Shown here: one piece after another, positions 1 to 6,689 of the stretch
Numbering within the stretch: the first letter of the stretch is position 1
Layout of the letters: every line of letters begins with the position of its first letter
NCBI GenBank assembly: GCA_002352605.1
Contig: DEIP01000149.1
Coordinates: forward strand, 1-28,824
DNA from: Desulfobacteraceae bacterium UBA2771
Lineage (GTDB): Bacteria; Desulfobacterota; Desulfobacteria; Desulfobacterales; Desulfosarcinaceae
Direction: 5' to 3'
Length of the DNA stretch: 28,824 nt
The notes under the pieces: model-generated
What the model was told of the DNA's origin: nothing
Databases searched by the model: none
The model's input: only the letters and a program-made list of their open reading frames with translations
Made by a program: the position numbers and the translations under genes

Positions 1-912
1 GACCCGTTCGCCCTGAAAGAATCCTTGGACGATGTGGTGGTCAGCTGTGTCAATGTCGTGGGGGTGGAAGTGAACCGGGCCAGCGTCCGGCTACTCACCT
101 ATGTATCCGGTTTGGGACCGCAACTGGCCAAAAACATTGTCGCCCACAGGGACGAACATGGTGCCTTTACCGGCCGCAAAACGCTGAAAGCCGTCAAACG
201 GCTGGGCCCCAAAGCCTTCGAACAGTGCGCCGGTTTTTTGCGGATCAAAGGCGGAGAAAATCCCCTGGATGCCAGCGCGGTCCACCCGGAAAGCTACCCG
301 GTGGTCCAGGCCATGGCCGACGACTTGGGCTGCAGCGTATCCGATCTGATGAACGATGCCGGCCTGCAAAAAAAAATTGACGTGAGCCGCTACGTCACCG
401 AGACCGTCGGCTTGCCTACCCTCACCGACATCCTCGATGAATTGGCCAAACCCGGTAGGGATCCCCGGGAGCCCTTCGAACATTTTTCTTTCGACGAAAA
501 CGTCGCTTCCATCCAGGACCTTGAACCGGGCATGAAGCTTCCCGGTATCGTTACCAACGTCACCAATTTCGGTGCTTTCGTGGACATCGGCGTACACCAG
601 GACGGTCTGGTGCATATCAGTGAACTGTGCGACCGGTTTGTCAAAACGCCATCCGATGTGGTCAGCGTTCAACAAAAAGTCAGTGTTACCGTGATGGCGT
701 TAGACCCGTCCCGCAAGCGCATCTCCCTGTCCATGCGCAGCAAACCGGGCAGGAAACCCAAAGCGAAGAAAAAAGGGGAAGCCCCCCGCAAAACCGGCCC
801 CTCCGGCAACCTGAATAGATCCAAAAAAACGTCCAAACCGGCAGCGCCCAGACCCTTTAACAACCCCTTTGCCGACGCCTTTGACAAGGCGTCGGATAGC
901 CAATCGTCATAG
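1..912 (+). CDS. tex: Tex-family transcription accessory protein, C-terminal part (5' truncated by window)
   Basis: The reading frame is open from base 1, so the true start lies outside; about 304 C-terminal residues are present, against roughly 720-780 for the family. A helix-hairpin-helix region (LLTYVSGLGPQLAKNIVAHR, then FLRIKGGENPLD) is followed by an S1 RNA-binding domain that starts near ELPGMKLPGIVTNVTNFGAF-like sequence at bases 520-570 and ends at KRISLSMRSK. The last ~55 residues are a basic, Lys/Pro-rich low-complexity tail ending in NNPFADAFDKASDSQSS. Tex is a cytoplasmic nucleic-acid-binding protein linked to transcription. dtd follows 37 bases downstream in the same direction, so the two may be co-transcribed. 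The family call is confident; the detailed role is from family knowledge. Confidence 0.93.
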   Translation, partial: DPFALKESLDDVVVSCVNVVGVEVNRASVRLLTYVSGLGPQLAKNIVAHRDEHGAFTGRKTLKAVKRLGPKAFEQCAGFLRIKGGENPLDASAVHPESYPVVQAMADDLGCSVSDLMNDAGLQKKIDVSRYVTETVGLPTLTDILDELAKPGRDPREPFEHFSFDENVASIQDLEPGMKLPGIVTNVTNFGAFVDIGVHQDGLVHISELCDRFVKTPSDVVSVQQKVSVTVMALDPSRKRISLSMRSKPGRKPKAKKKGEAPRKTGPSGNLNRSKKTSKPAAPRPFNNPFADAFDKASDSQSS

Positions 913-949
913 AGGTGCCAATGCCGAAAAATGGCAGCATAAAACATCG

Positions 950-1390
950 ATGATCGCCGTGGTCCAGCGTGTAATCAGCAGCAGCGTCACGGTCGACGGG
1001 GCCGTGGTAGGGGCTATCGGCCCCGGCCTCAATGTACTGTTGGGGGTGGCCGATGGTGACGGGAAGACCGATGCCGAATACCTGGCCGCCAAGGTGACCA
1101 ACCTGCGCATCTTCGAAGACGACCGGGGCAAAATGAACCGCTCATTGCTGGACACCCAAGGGCGGATGCTCGTGGTTTCCCAGTTCACCCTGCTGGGGGA
1201 CTGCCGCAAAGGCAGACGACCGTCCTTCATCAATGCCGCCGAACCGGTGCCGGCACGGCAGTTCTATCGGCATTTTGTCGACCATGTGAAGGCACTGGGC
1301 ATCGACGTCCAAACCGGTCGGTTCGGTGCCATGATGCGGGTCAACATTGTCAATGACGGACCGGTCACCTTGCTGGTTCACAGTCGATAA
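950..1390 (+). CDS. dtd: D-aminoacyl-tRNA deacylase
   Basis: The 146-residue product matches the usual length of bacterial DTD. It hydrolyses D-aminoacyl-tRNA (and Gly-tRNA-Ala) in the cytoplasm, a proofreading step in translation. The two signature motifs are visible: VSQFTLLGD (the SQ-x-x-L motif) in the middle and NDGPVT (Gly-cisPro motif) near the C-terminus. The start is placed at ATG 950 because the family begins M-(K/I)-A-V-(V/L)-Q-R. The frame is open further upstream to 869, but that would add 27 residues overlapping the end of tex. No strong Shine-Dalgarno is seen at 950. Confidence 0.95.
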   Translation: MIAVVQRVISSSVTVDGAVVGAIGPGLNVLLGVADGDGKTDAEYLAAKVTNLRIFEDDRGKMNRSLLDTQGRMLVVSQFTLLGDCRKGRRPSFINAAEPVPARQFYRHFVDHVKALGIDVQTGRFGAMMRVNIVNDGPVTLLVHSR

Positions 1391-1607
1391 CCGGGACCCC
1401 ATCCACCTATTCGCATCGGTTTTAAAAAGGCTTGCAATGACGCCAAGATTGGCCTAAAACACTTCCACGATTTCAGGTGGACCGCGATTAAAAACCGGGT
1501 TCGTTCCGGGGTCCTCGAGCAAAAGGCCGGTGTGATTTTCGGCCGTATAAAAGGTCCGTGTTTACCGCTGCAACATTGCGGGTAAAAAGCGATTATAAAT
1601 GAATGAC

Positions 1608-1683
1608 GCCCCCGTAGCTCAGGGGATAGAGCATCGGATTCCTAATCCGTGCGCCGCAGGTTCGAATCCTGCCGGGGGCACCA
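1608..1683 (+). tRNA. tRNA-Arg (anticodon CCT), CCA encoded
   Basis: A full cloverleaf folds by eye. The acceptor stem GCCCCCG (1608-1614) pairs with CGGGGGC (1673-1679). The D stem is GCTC/GAGC, and the anticodon loop TTCCTAA (1639-1645) has CCT at 1641-1643. The variable loop has 5 nt. The T stem GCAGG/CCTGC encloses TTCGAAT, the discriminator is A1680 and CCA is at 1681-1683. The only blemish is a U-U at the top of the anticodon stem (1634/1650). AT-rich foreign-looking DNA starts right after the CCA, and tRNA 3' ends are common integration sites, but no integrase and no second copy of the tRNA end were seen. Confidence 0.96.
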
Positions 1684-2067
1684 ATTATATCAATATGTTA
1701 TATTTCCTTTGTCATTTCATTATTTAAGGCCATGTAACATATGTGTAACAATTCATCGCCTCTTCTATTCCCGCCCTTCTTTTTAGGTATGGGGAGGCAG
1801 ACTATCTCAGAAATATGATTTAGGGGGTTTGATGGACTTTTTGTGGCACTTTTGTGAACCGTGTATGAAACGTGATTGGGCTATCGGTGTGGGTTTGATG
1901 GTGGTGCATGGATTGTATGACACTCGCGTTCAGGATCAATTTCGAATGTTTTTTTAAAATCAGAAATTTGAGCGTTTTTGGCCTGATCTTACGCAAGATT
2001 TGCAGATAAAATCAGAAATTTGTAATGCTTTTTTTTATTTGAAAAAAGCGTGACTTTAAATATCTTT
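1684..2067. other. 384-nt AT-rich intergenic region between tRNA-Arg and the RSH gene
   Basis: No convincing gene is seen. Base composition changes sharply from the host genes to AT-rich. It contains a 16-bp exact direct repeat (1955-1970 and 2007-2022) and an A/T hairpin: GCTTTTTT (2027-2034) pairs with AAAAAAGC (2042-2049) around a 7-nt loop. The hairpin lies 19 nt beyond the stop of the leftward operon and may help end its transcription, though no clean U-tract follows on that strand. Confidence 0.6.
1955..2022. repeat. 16-bp direct repeat pair, 52-bp period
   Basis: TAAAATCAGAAATTTG occurs at 1955-1970 and exactly again at 2007-2022. It lies just downstream of the leftward RSH/NdpA operon. 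It may be a protein-binding or recombination site, or slippage-derived; the sequence alone does not decide. Confidence 0.7.
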
Positions 2068-3051
2068 TTATACATCCGAAATATTAATTCCAAGATCACC
2101 TGCTAATAGTTCAAGAATTCCTCTTGGTAATGGCCAATCTTCAAGTAATCTTCTTTTCCGATTTTTTAACATCCAATAAACAAAGAAAACCGTGCTCTGT
2201 TGATACAATACACTATCATTATACCGTTTTTTGATTGTTTCAGATAAAAAAGCATATTCGGAAAGCATGGCTTGAATATTGTCCACTAGATGCTCATCGA
2301 TAAATTGCTCAAATTCATCCCAAATTATAATAGATGCTTTTTGAGTATGAGATTCTATTTCTGTATTACGGGAATAGATCCCATTTAATTTTTCAAGGAT
2401 TTTGTGCTCTTCGAGTGGCCCGTAGTTAAGCAAATTAGTTACATCTCTAAAAAAATCATCGGTTGTTTCAATAAGAGCCATGCTTTTTGCAACTGTTCGA
2501 TGCACTTTTGGCTGAACAGCTCTTTTGCTTTTATAAATAGCATCATGAGTTAATTCTGCGTGGGCGTGTTGCAGAAGTGTTCTGATTTGGACTTCACAGG
2601 GAGTTGATCTATGAATATTAATACCTTCATAAACGATGTCTTTGTTCGGGCGCAGGATGCAATGAACTGATTGGTATGTAAAAAGAAGAGGGTCGCGTTT
2701 TCTATCTTCCTCGAAATGTTTACAGGTGGTGAAATCCCAATCCTCATGATCTTCAATTATTTTATAAATTTCATGAATGTCGTCTATTAATAGTACAATG
2801 AACCGAATACCAACCTTGTCCTCTATTTCATTGTAAGGATCAGAATATTTCTTTCCATCCCGGTAAAATGCTTTATCAATAAGGGACTTGTCGTCCTTAA
2901 GACGGCATTTCGCAGGAACCTTAAGAAAAACATCAAGGTCCTTCCCTCTTTTTTCTAATGCTTCAGTTACAGTCTTTAAAATATAATGGCCCCAGGCATC
3001 ATAGACAGGCTTGTCTGATTCCCATATTTCCTTAAATTCAGCTTCATTCAT
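2068..3051 (-). CDS. RelA/SpoT-type nucleotidyltransferase domain protein
   Basis: The 327-residue protein has an RSH synthetase domain in roughly its first 180 residues and a helical C-terminal part (about 185-327) of unknown role. All core motifs are visible. The ATP-binding RxKxxxSxxxKxxR is RLKDDKSLIDKAFYR (R50, K52, S56, K60, R64). The metal-binding aspartate is in DKVGIRF (D78). The substrate loop is YQSVH (126-130), and EVQIRTLLQHAHAE (153-166) with HDAIYK carries the catalytic Glu/Gln region. No hydrolase (HD), TGS or ACT domain is present, so it resembles small alarmone synthetases or RSH toxins that transfer pyrophosphate to nucleotides or tRNA. It overlaps the NdpA-like gene by ATGA, implying translational coupling. 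Codons are AT-rich compared with the host genes. The family is confident; substrate and role are not known. Confidence 0.85.
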   Translation of the reverse strand: MNEAEFKEIWESDKPVYDAWGHYILKTVTEALEKRGKDLDVFLKVPAKCRLKDDKSLIDKAFYRDGKKYSDPYNEIEDKVGIRFIVLLIDDIHEIYKIIEDHEDWDFTTCKHFEEDRKRDPLLFTYQSVHCILRPNKDIVYEGINIHRSTPCEVQIRTLLQHAHAELTHDAIYKSKRAVQPKVHRTVAKSMALIETTDDFFRDVTNLLNYGPLEEHKILEKLNGIYSRNTEIESHTQKASIIIWDEFEQFIDEHLVDNIQAMLSEYAFLSETIKKRYNDSVLYQQSTVFFVYWMLKNRKRRLLEDWPLPRGILELLAGDLGINISDV

Positions 3052-4142
3052 TCTTGATCAATTATCCTGTCCTTGATTATTACATTTGTCCATTCTACTG
3101 GGGTTCCTGACTCATCAGGATCGCCTTCCATTGTCTGAATGGTAACCAATTCTTCAAATGTATCTGATGGCGCAATAATTTTTATTTTACTTTGAAATTG
3201 TACCTTTCTAAGTTTAAGTTTGCTCTCAATATGCTCAATATCTTTGGTGAACGCGGTACTCGGTAAACCTGATTCTTCAATGTGGCTGGTGAATAGGTCC
3301 TGGGTATCTATATTGAAGTACCTTTCTGCAAACTCTGACGCACTGATTGTCGAAGATGTCTCGACCTTAAGATATGTGGTCAAGGCATTAAAAAGATGAA
3401 TCTTCTGTGTTGATGAGATTTCAAGGCTCGCTATAAACGATTTTGCAGATTCATAAAACTGTTTGGTTGTTCTCGCACTCGTTTGAGGGTATCCGCAACC
3501 AAGAAAATCAGAATAAAAATATTTAGCTGCTGCTTTTCCTTCCGCTTTGCTTATTTGGTAATCTGATACCATCACAATCCACTTATCATTCAGACCAGAA
3601 ATAGGTACATTGTAGCCATTTTTCTCAAAAAAGCCTGCTGTTTTGTAGAGACGTGTTCCTGGTGTAAGTAACAATTCTTCAACAAATTTTAGCGATATCT
3701 CTTTCGTTGCAGGGTTAACCTCTTTTTCATACCCACTATGAACCTCTGCTTTAATAATTCCAAGGTATTTTTTTTGCGAAATTCCATACATGCCGTCAAA
3801 AACAACTATTATGCCGCCTGGTATAGATCTGGAATGTTGTGCATCAGTAAGTTTCTTTGCGATATCATGAGATGATATTGCGAATGAGTCATTGTTCTGA
3901 TCAACTATCGTATCAACGATAGAGGGGATGTAATCAGGTTCTTGATTAACTATTTCCATTTGAACTGCTTTGGATTCATTGCCAAGAGCATTAACTATAC
4001 GAGTTTTAAATGTTTGCATGGCGTCATGCGCAAAAATTGTATACTCATGGCTTTGCAACGGGGGGAGCTTTGTGCCATCTTGATCTCGTTGATATACTTG
4101 ATGGATGATTATTCGATCAATAGAAAGATTTGGTAATAACAT
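3048..4142 (-). CDS. NdpA/YejK-like nucleoid-associated protein
   Basis: The 364-residue protein resembles the 37-kDa nucleoid-associated family (E. coli YejK is about 335). It starts with an N-terminal SIDRIIIHQV-type strand, followed by a GGIIVVFDGMYG core (109-120) and an internal KAAAKYFYSDFLGC segment (203-216) that matches the family's conserved xxxxFFxDFLG region. The SEFAERYF segment (269-276) precedes a C-terminal region rich in strands. It is a probable DNA-associated cytoplasmic protein. A good Shine-Dalgarno (GGAGG, 9 nt before ATG on the minus strand) supports the start. It is the first gene of a two-gene operon with the RSH protein. AT-rich composition suggests transfer. The family call rests on motif resemblance; the function with the RSH partner is inference. 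Confidence 0.72.
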   Translation of the reverse strand: MLLPNLSIDRIIIHQVYQRDQDGTKLPPLQSHEYTIFAHDAMQTFKTRIVNALGNESKAVQMEIVNQEPDYIPSIVDTIVDQNNDSFAISSHDIAKKLTDAQHSRSIPGGIIVVFDGMYGISQKKYLGIIKAEVHSGYEKEVNPATKEISLKFVEELLLTPGTRLYKTAGFFEKNGYNVPISGLNDKWIVMVSDYQISKAEGKAAAKYFYSDFLGCGYPQTSARTTKQFYESAKSFIASLEISSTQKIHLFNALTTYLKVETSSTISASEFAERYFNIDTQDLFTSHIEESGLPSTAFTKDIEHIESKLKLRKVQFQSKIKIIAPSDTFEELVTIQTMEGDPDESGTPVEWTNVIIKDRIIDQE

Positions 4143-4484
4143 TTATCAGCCTCCACTATAATTTCACTATTTGTATACATCCAGCAAGGTTAGGGACTGT
4201 CCGCTAAGTGGCTCAAAAATCAACAATATATGTTTATCCTTGGATGTTTGAACGATCACGTATCTATTGTTGATCGGGATGGTCATGCCAACCCGAAGAT
4301 CACCGTTAAAAAAAGTCGCTCAGAACTTGCCTATAAAAGTAACGCAGGGCTGAGGCAGATCAGGAAAATACAGGGCAGATGGAACTCAGATGAAGATAAG
4401 TGATTTTTCCGCGGTGTTTGCGAGGCATGTGCGGCCCGTTATTATGTGTAGCTTGGTTGGACGGGCCGTCACTCCAAACAAGCC
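4143..4484. other. 342-nt non-genic stretch; probable left prophage boundary lies here
   Basis: This stretch separates the AT-rich operon from the phage repressor. It holds a short rightward ORF remnant (4230-4403) preceded by an IS-end-like sequence (GGGACTGTCCGCTAAG at 4193-4208). It also has an inverted repeat, CGGCCCGT (4432-4439) with ACGGGCCG (4461-4468), not followed by a T-tract. In Mu-like phages the repressor gene lies close to the left end, so the terminus is expected here, most likely right of 4403. The exact TG terminus and the 5-bp target duplication cannot be fixed because the right end is outside the window. Confidence 0.45.
4230..4403 (+). pseudogene. Possible C-terminal gene fragment (57 codons)
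   Basis: The frame runs ATG 4230 to TGA 4401-4403 and is closed upstream by TAG at 4191-4193. The product, with segments HVSIVDRDGHANPKITVKK and RQIRKIQGRWNSDEDK, reads like the soluble C-terminal end of a longer protein. There is no Shine-Dalgarno before it. Its upstream side abuts an IS-end-like sequence. It could be the remains of a host gene or of a degraded element, or a chance ORF. The family is not recognised. Confidence 0.25.
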
Positions 4485-5015
4485 TTATTCCCCCACAGCC
4501 TTTCTCCTCTCTCCACCCATCCTACGTTCATCGCCAGTATAAGGTTTGGTGCCTTGGCGGCGATCATCCGCATTATTGCGACGATCCGTACTGTGTCTCG
4601 CCTTTTGTTCCGCCTGTGCCTGTATGTAGCCTCCTATCCGGTAAAACTCTTTTATCGATGCTCTTTCCAAGGCCACCAGGGCCTGGTTGATCTCTATGGC
4701 AAACTCTTTGTCATCGAAATTCTTAATTATAGACTCATGTTTCATATCCAAGGCGTTGCTATTTAACGAATTTTTTGTGTTGAGGAAGGGCTCGCCTACC
4801 CCTGATATCAACCAATCAATGCTGACTTGAGGGTAATGAGATTTTAGCCCGCGATAAAATTTTGTTCCAGGTTCCTGATCTCTTTTTAGATAATTGTATA
4901 TCTGGTTTTCACTAATACCGCATTGCTTTGCGAATATCTTTTTATCAACTCCGGACATGCTAATTATGTAGCCAAGCCGGCTTCTAAAATCACTAAATCT
5001 TGTTTCGTTTGTCAT
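4485..5015 (-). CDS. Phage repressor (c-like), XRE-type helix-turn-helix
   Basis: The 176-residue protein is divergent from the rest of the phage, as in Mu-like prophages. An N-terminal helix-turn-helix spans about residues 10-65 (RLGYIISMSGVDKKIFAKQC, then GISENQIYNYLKRD), ending with the SIDWLISGVGEPF segment typical of CI-like repressors. There is no S24/LexA-type peptidase domain. The C-terminal ~40 residues are a charged low-complexity tail with repeated DRR/ERR motifs, ending RRKAVGE. It should hold the early promoter off by binding the GACTAACGAA operators just upstream of its own start. Its start codon region overlaps a near-copy of the operator (5004-5013, one mismatch), suggesting autoregulation. 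Induction is unlikely to be by RecA-stimulated self-cleavage; proteolysis of the tail, as with Mu c, is inference. Confidence 0.82.
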   Translation of the reverse strand: MTNETRFSDFRSRLGYIISMSGVDKKIFAKQCGISENQIYNYLKRDQEPGTKFYRGLKSHYPQVSIDWLISGVGEPFLNTKNSLNSNALDMKHESIIKNFDDKEFAIEINQALVALERASIKEFYRIGGYIQAQAEQKARHSTDRRNNADDRRQGTKPYTGDERRMGGERRKAVGE

Positions 5016-5020
5016 GGCCC

Positions 5021-5112
5021 GACTAACGAACGACTAACGAAACGCTTTCGTTAGTCGTTATATGATAATATATTAGTAGTTTATAGAATTATATGGATTT
5101 TTGACTAACGAA
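5021..5112. promoter_or_regulatory. Repressor operator array (GACTAACGAA repeats)
   Basis: The 10-bp word GACTAACGAA occurs at 5021-5030, 5032-5041 and 5103-5112, and inverted at 5047-5056. Copies two and three form a perfect 11-bp inverted repeat (5031-5041 and 5047-5057) with a 5-bp spacer. A one-mismatch inverted copy lies at 5004-5013 inside the repressor start. The segment between (5058-5102) is very AT-rich. This is the divergent control region between the leftward repressor and the rightward early genes, so repressor (and possibly Ner-like) binding is the natural reading. In Mu this region also serves as the transposition enhancer. Confidence 0.85.
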
Positions 5113-5135
5113 CAACATATTTATACGAAAAACAG

Positions 5136-5164
5136 TTGACGACCACATAATTCTTGTGTACCCT
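5136..5164 (+). promoter_or_regulatory. Candidate rightward early promoter
   Basis: TTGACG (5136-5141) is followed after 17 bp by TACCCT (5159-5164), with a TG at an extended -10 position. It lies 24 bp right of the last operator and about 100 bp upstream of the first early gene. The -10 is weak, which would fit a regulated promoter. The call is from spacing and context only. Confidence 0.45.
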
Positions 5165-5267
5165 GCTTTACAAGTTAACGCGCAAAATCACCTTATCCCG
5201 ACAGGGTGAAAACTGTCAACGTCCGAGTGGCCTCTAAAACCGGACAGCTCATCACGAGACGACGGAC

Positions 5268-5696
5268 ATGATGAACAAACCCATCCAACTCGAACTCTTC
5301 AACCAACCCACCTTGAACGTTGTCAAGCCTGTCAAGGAGGCTCTGAACAACGATGTCCGCACCTGCGGACTTTCCCGCGAGCAGATCGTGGATCGGATGA
5401 ACGACCTGGCTGCCAGTTACGGTGTCGGCCTGGTCAGCGGTAACGGAAAACGTTTGACCATCGATACGTTTGAAAAATGGCTGAACCCAAATGACATGAA
5501 CCGGCAGATCCCGCTTAAGGCCCTGCCTGTTTTTTGCGCTGCGGTCGGCAAGTGCTCCGCCATCGATGTGATGGTCCAGCCGATGGGCCTGCGCGTCATC
5601 GGCGATCGTGAGCAAAAACTCCTCTCCTGGGCGGAAGCCAAGATGGCGATCAAGGAAAAGAACAAAATTGTACGCAAACTGGAGTCGTATTTTTAG
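5268..5696 (+). CDS. Early-region phage protein, probable regulator
   Basis: The first rightward gene encodes 142 residues. It is all-helical in appearance, with LSREQIVDRMNDLAASYGV and LPVFCAAVGKCSAIDVM segments that look like helix-turn-helix elements. A charged helix at the C-terminus (EAKMAIKEKNKIVRKLESYF) ends it. It sits where Mu-like phages carry ner or other lysis/lysogeny regulators, and it ends exactly where the next HTH gene begins (TAG then ATG, no gap). Two consecutive ATGs (5268, 5271) are possible starts, and neither has a strong Shine-Dalgarno. The family is not recognised; regulatory function is inferred from position. Confidence 0.75.
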   Translation: MMNKPIQLELFNQPTLNVVKPVKEALNNDVRTCGLSREQIVDRMNDLAASYGVGLVSGNGKRLTIDTFEKWLNPNDMNRQIPLKALPVFCAAVGKCSAIDVMVQPMGLRVIGDREQKLLSWAEAKMAIKEKNKIVRKLESYF

Positions 5697-5960
5697 ATGA
5701 GACGAAAACAAAAAGTGACTTTCACCTTTTATGTGGATGAAAGCGACGATGACAGATCGATCAGCCGCAAGGTGATTGCAAGGCGTATCCGGTCGATCGC
5801 CCTTAGGAAAGGCGAGCTGATGTCTGCATGGGCAAACGAGCTTGGGGTGACACGGGCTTTTGTTTCCCAGGTGGTTGCCGGTCGGCGCGGCACGCAATAT
5901 GTCAGGAATTTTATCGAGACGCGGTTGAATGAAACATTTTGGAAACAACCCAACCAATAG
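5697..5960 (+). CDS. Small helix-turn-helix DNA-binding protein (Ner/Cro-like)
   Basis: The 87-residue basic protein has a clear helix-turn-helix in its second half: SAWANELGVTRAFVSQVVAG, then a conserved-looking RGTQYVRNFIETRL tail. Such proteins in this slot of transposable phages act like Ner, turning down early and repressor transcription. It starts directly after the stop of the previous gene, with no own Shine-Dalgarno at the usual distance (GGAG is about 14 nt away), so coupled translation is likely. Its last codons lie inside the left copy of the 16-bp repeat that flanks the next cassette. Confidence 0.75.
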   Translation: MRRKQKVTFTFYVDESDDDRSISRKVIARRIRSIALRKGELMSAWANELGVTRAFVSQVVAGRRGTQYVRNFIETRLNETFWKQPNQ

Positions 5961-5966
5961 AAAAGG
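5951..5966 (+). repeat. Left copy of 16-bp direct repeat flanking a cassette
   Basis: CAACCAATAGAAAAGG, matching 15 of 16 bases with 6784-6799. It covers the end of the HTH gene (TAG 5958-5960) and the start of a Shine-Dalgarno. The two copies bracket about 820 bp whose gene content (an antisense ORF) breaks the early operon's layout. Confidence 0.6.
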
Positions 5967-5975
5967 AGAATCATC

Positions 5976-6035
5976 GTGAAAGATTGCATGAAAGAAGAGA
6001 CTTGGCTGGAATTGACGGACCGGAGGGTGGCGTAG
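5976..6035 (+). CDS. Possible 19-residue peptide or truncated gene start
   Basis: GTG 5976 follows a good Shine-Dalgarno (AAGGAG, 5963-5968) and reads MKDCMKEETWLELTDRRVA before TAG at 6033-6035. The strong ribosome site with such a short frame suggests that the original gene was cut at the left edge of the 5966-6784 cassette, or that this is a leader peptide. The family is not recognised. Confidence 0.25.
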   Translation: MKDCMKEETWLELTDRRVA

Positions 6036-6041
6036 GGAAAA

Positions 6042-6689
6042 CTAAAACGCCAATGGTTTTGCCCCGTTTGGCTGACCGAAAATATCGGCTGCCAACGAAA
6101 GCGAATCCACGAAATCGATAGGGAAGATCAACCAGCCAATATCGAAAAGAAGCTTCACGGACTCGTTATAAAAAGATGCAGCAGACGAAATGATTTCGAT
6201 TTGATCCAAATTAAGCCCGCCAATATCGGCACACGATGCGAATCGTATCGTACTAAAATCAAGGAGATTAAAATCAAATGAATAGGCAAGAATTCGATTG
6301 TTTGTGTCATGAAAACAAAACCCATCCGCCGTGCAAGGGGATTGAGCCCCATCATCCAACCACATTTCCCCCTGATAATACGTTGTCTCTTCGTCCGGAA
6401 ACTCAATTTCCGGCCTGTATATCACGAAGGCCCGATGAAATAAGCCCGGAAGATTTTTTGAGATATGTGAAAGCTGTTTCTCCATCAGCGTATGAGCCAC
6501 TTTTAGCGGTTGTAACAGATCGTGAAGCATGGGCCAACTTTCGCCGAACGGTAGCCGAGGATTTTTATACGGGGGCATCATCGAGTTTTTTAGAACGCAT
6601 GCCATTGTACCCGCTCTGCTTCGGAGAACCAAGGGGGATGCCGCGCCAAACTTCGGTTGTTTATTCAAAGACTCATCGGTTGATTTCAT
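6042..6689 (-). CDS. Hypothetical protein, antisense cassette gene (moron-like)
   Basis: The 215-residue product is encoded against the early operon. It has a GAGG Shine-Dalgarno 7 nt before its ATG. Its second half has normal globular composition with alternating hydrophobic strands and helices (RILAYSFDFNLLDFSTIRFA, then a KLLFDIGWLIFPIDFVDSL segment). No signal peptide or known domain is recognised. It lies inside the segment bracketed by the 16-bp direct repeats, which is more AT-rich than its neighbours, as expected for a prophage moron expressed during lysogeny. A rightward frame at 6278-6793 overlaps it; this one is favoured on composition, but only moderately. Confidence 0.5.
   Translation of the reverse strand: MKSTDESLNKQPKFGAASPLVLRSRAGTMACVLKNSMMPPYKNPRLPFGESWPMLHDLLQPLKVAHTLMEKQLSHISKNLPGLFHRAFVIYRPEIEFPDEETTYYQGEMWLDDGAQSPCTADGFCFHDTNNRILAYSFDFNLLDFSTIRFASCADIGGLNLDQIEIISSAASFYNESVKLLFDIGWLIFPIDFVDSLSLAADIFGQPNGAKPLAF

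Noticed and set aside
91..675. 194-residue leftward ORF opposite tex
   Set aside because: Antisense to a conserved Tex C-terminus with HhH and S1 domains.
1608..1683. tRNA-Arg as the attachment site of the prophage
   Set aside because: The prophage has a Mu A/B system that inserts nearly at random, and 2.8 kb of other DNA separates it from the tRNA.
4400..4690. 96-residue rightward ORF opposite the repressor tail
   Set aside because: Pro/Cys/Ser-rich shadow frame; the repressor frame has clear domain structure and operators.
5193..5957. 254-residue leftward ORF opposite the two early regulators
   Set aside because: It is antisense to two well-formed genes with HTH features and coupled layout, and reads as low-quality shadow protein with many His/Arg; no ribosome site.
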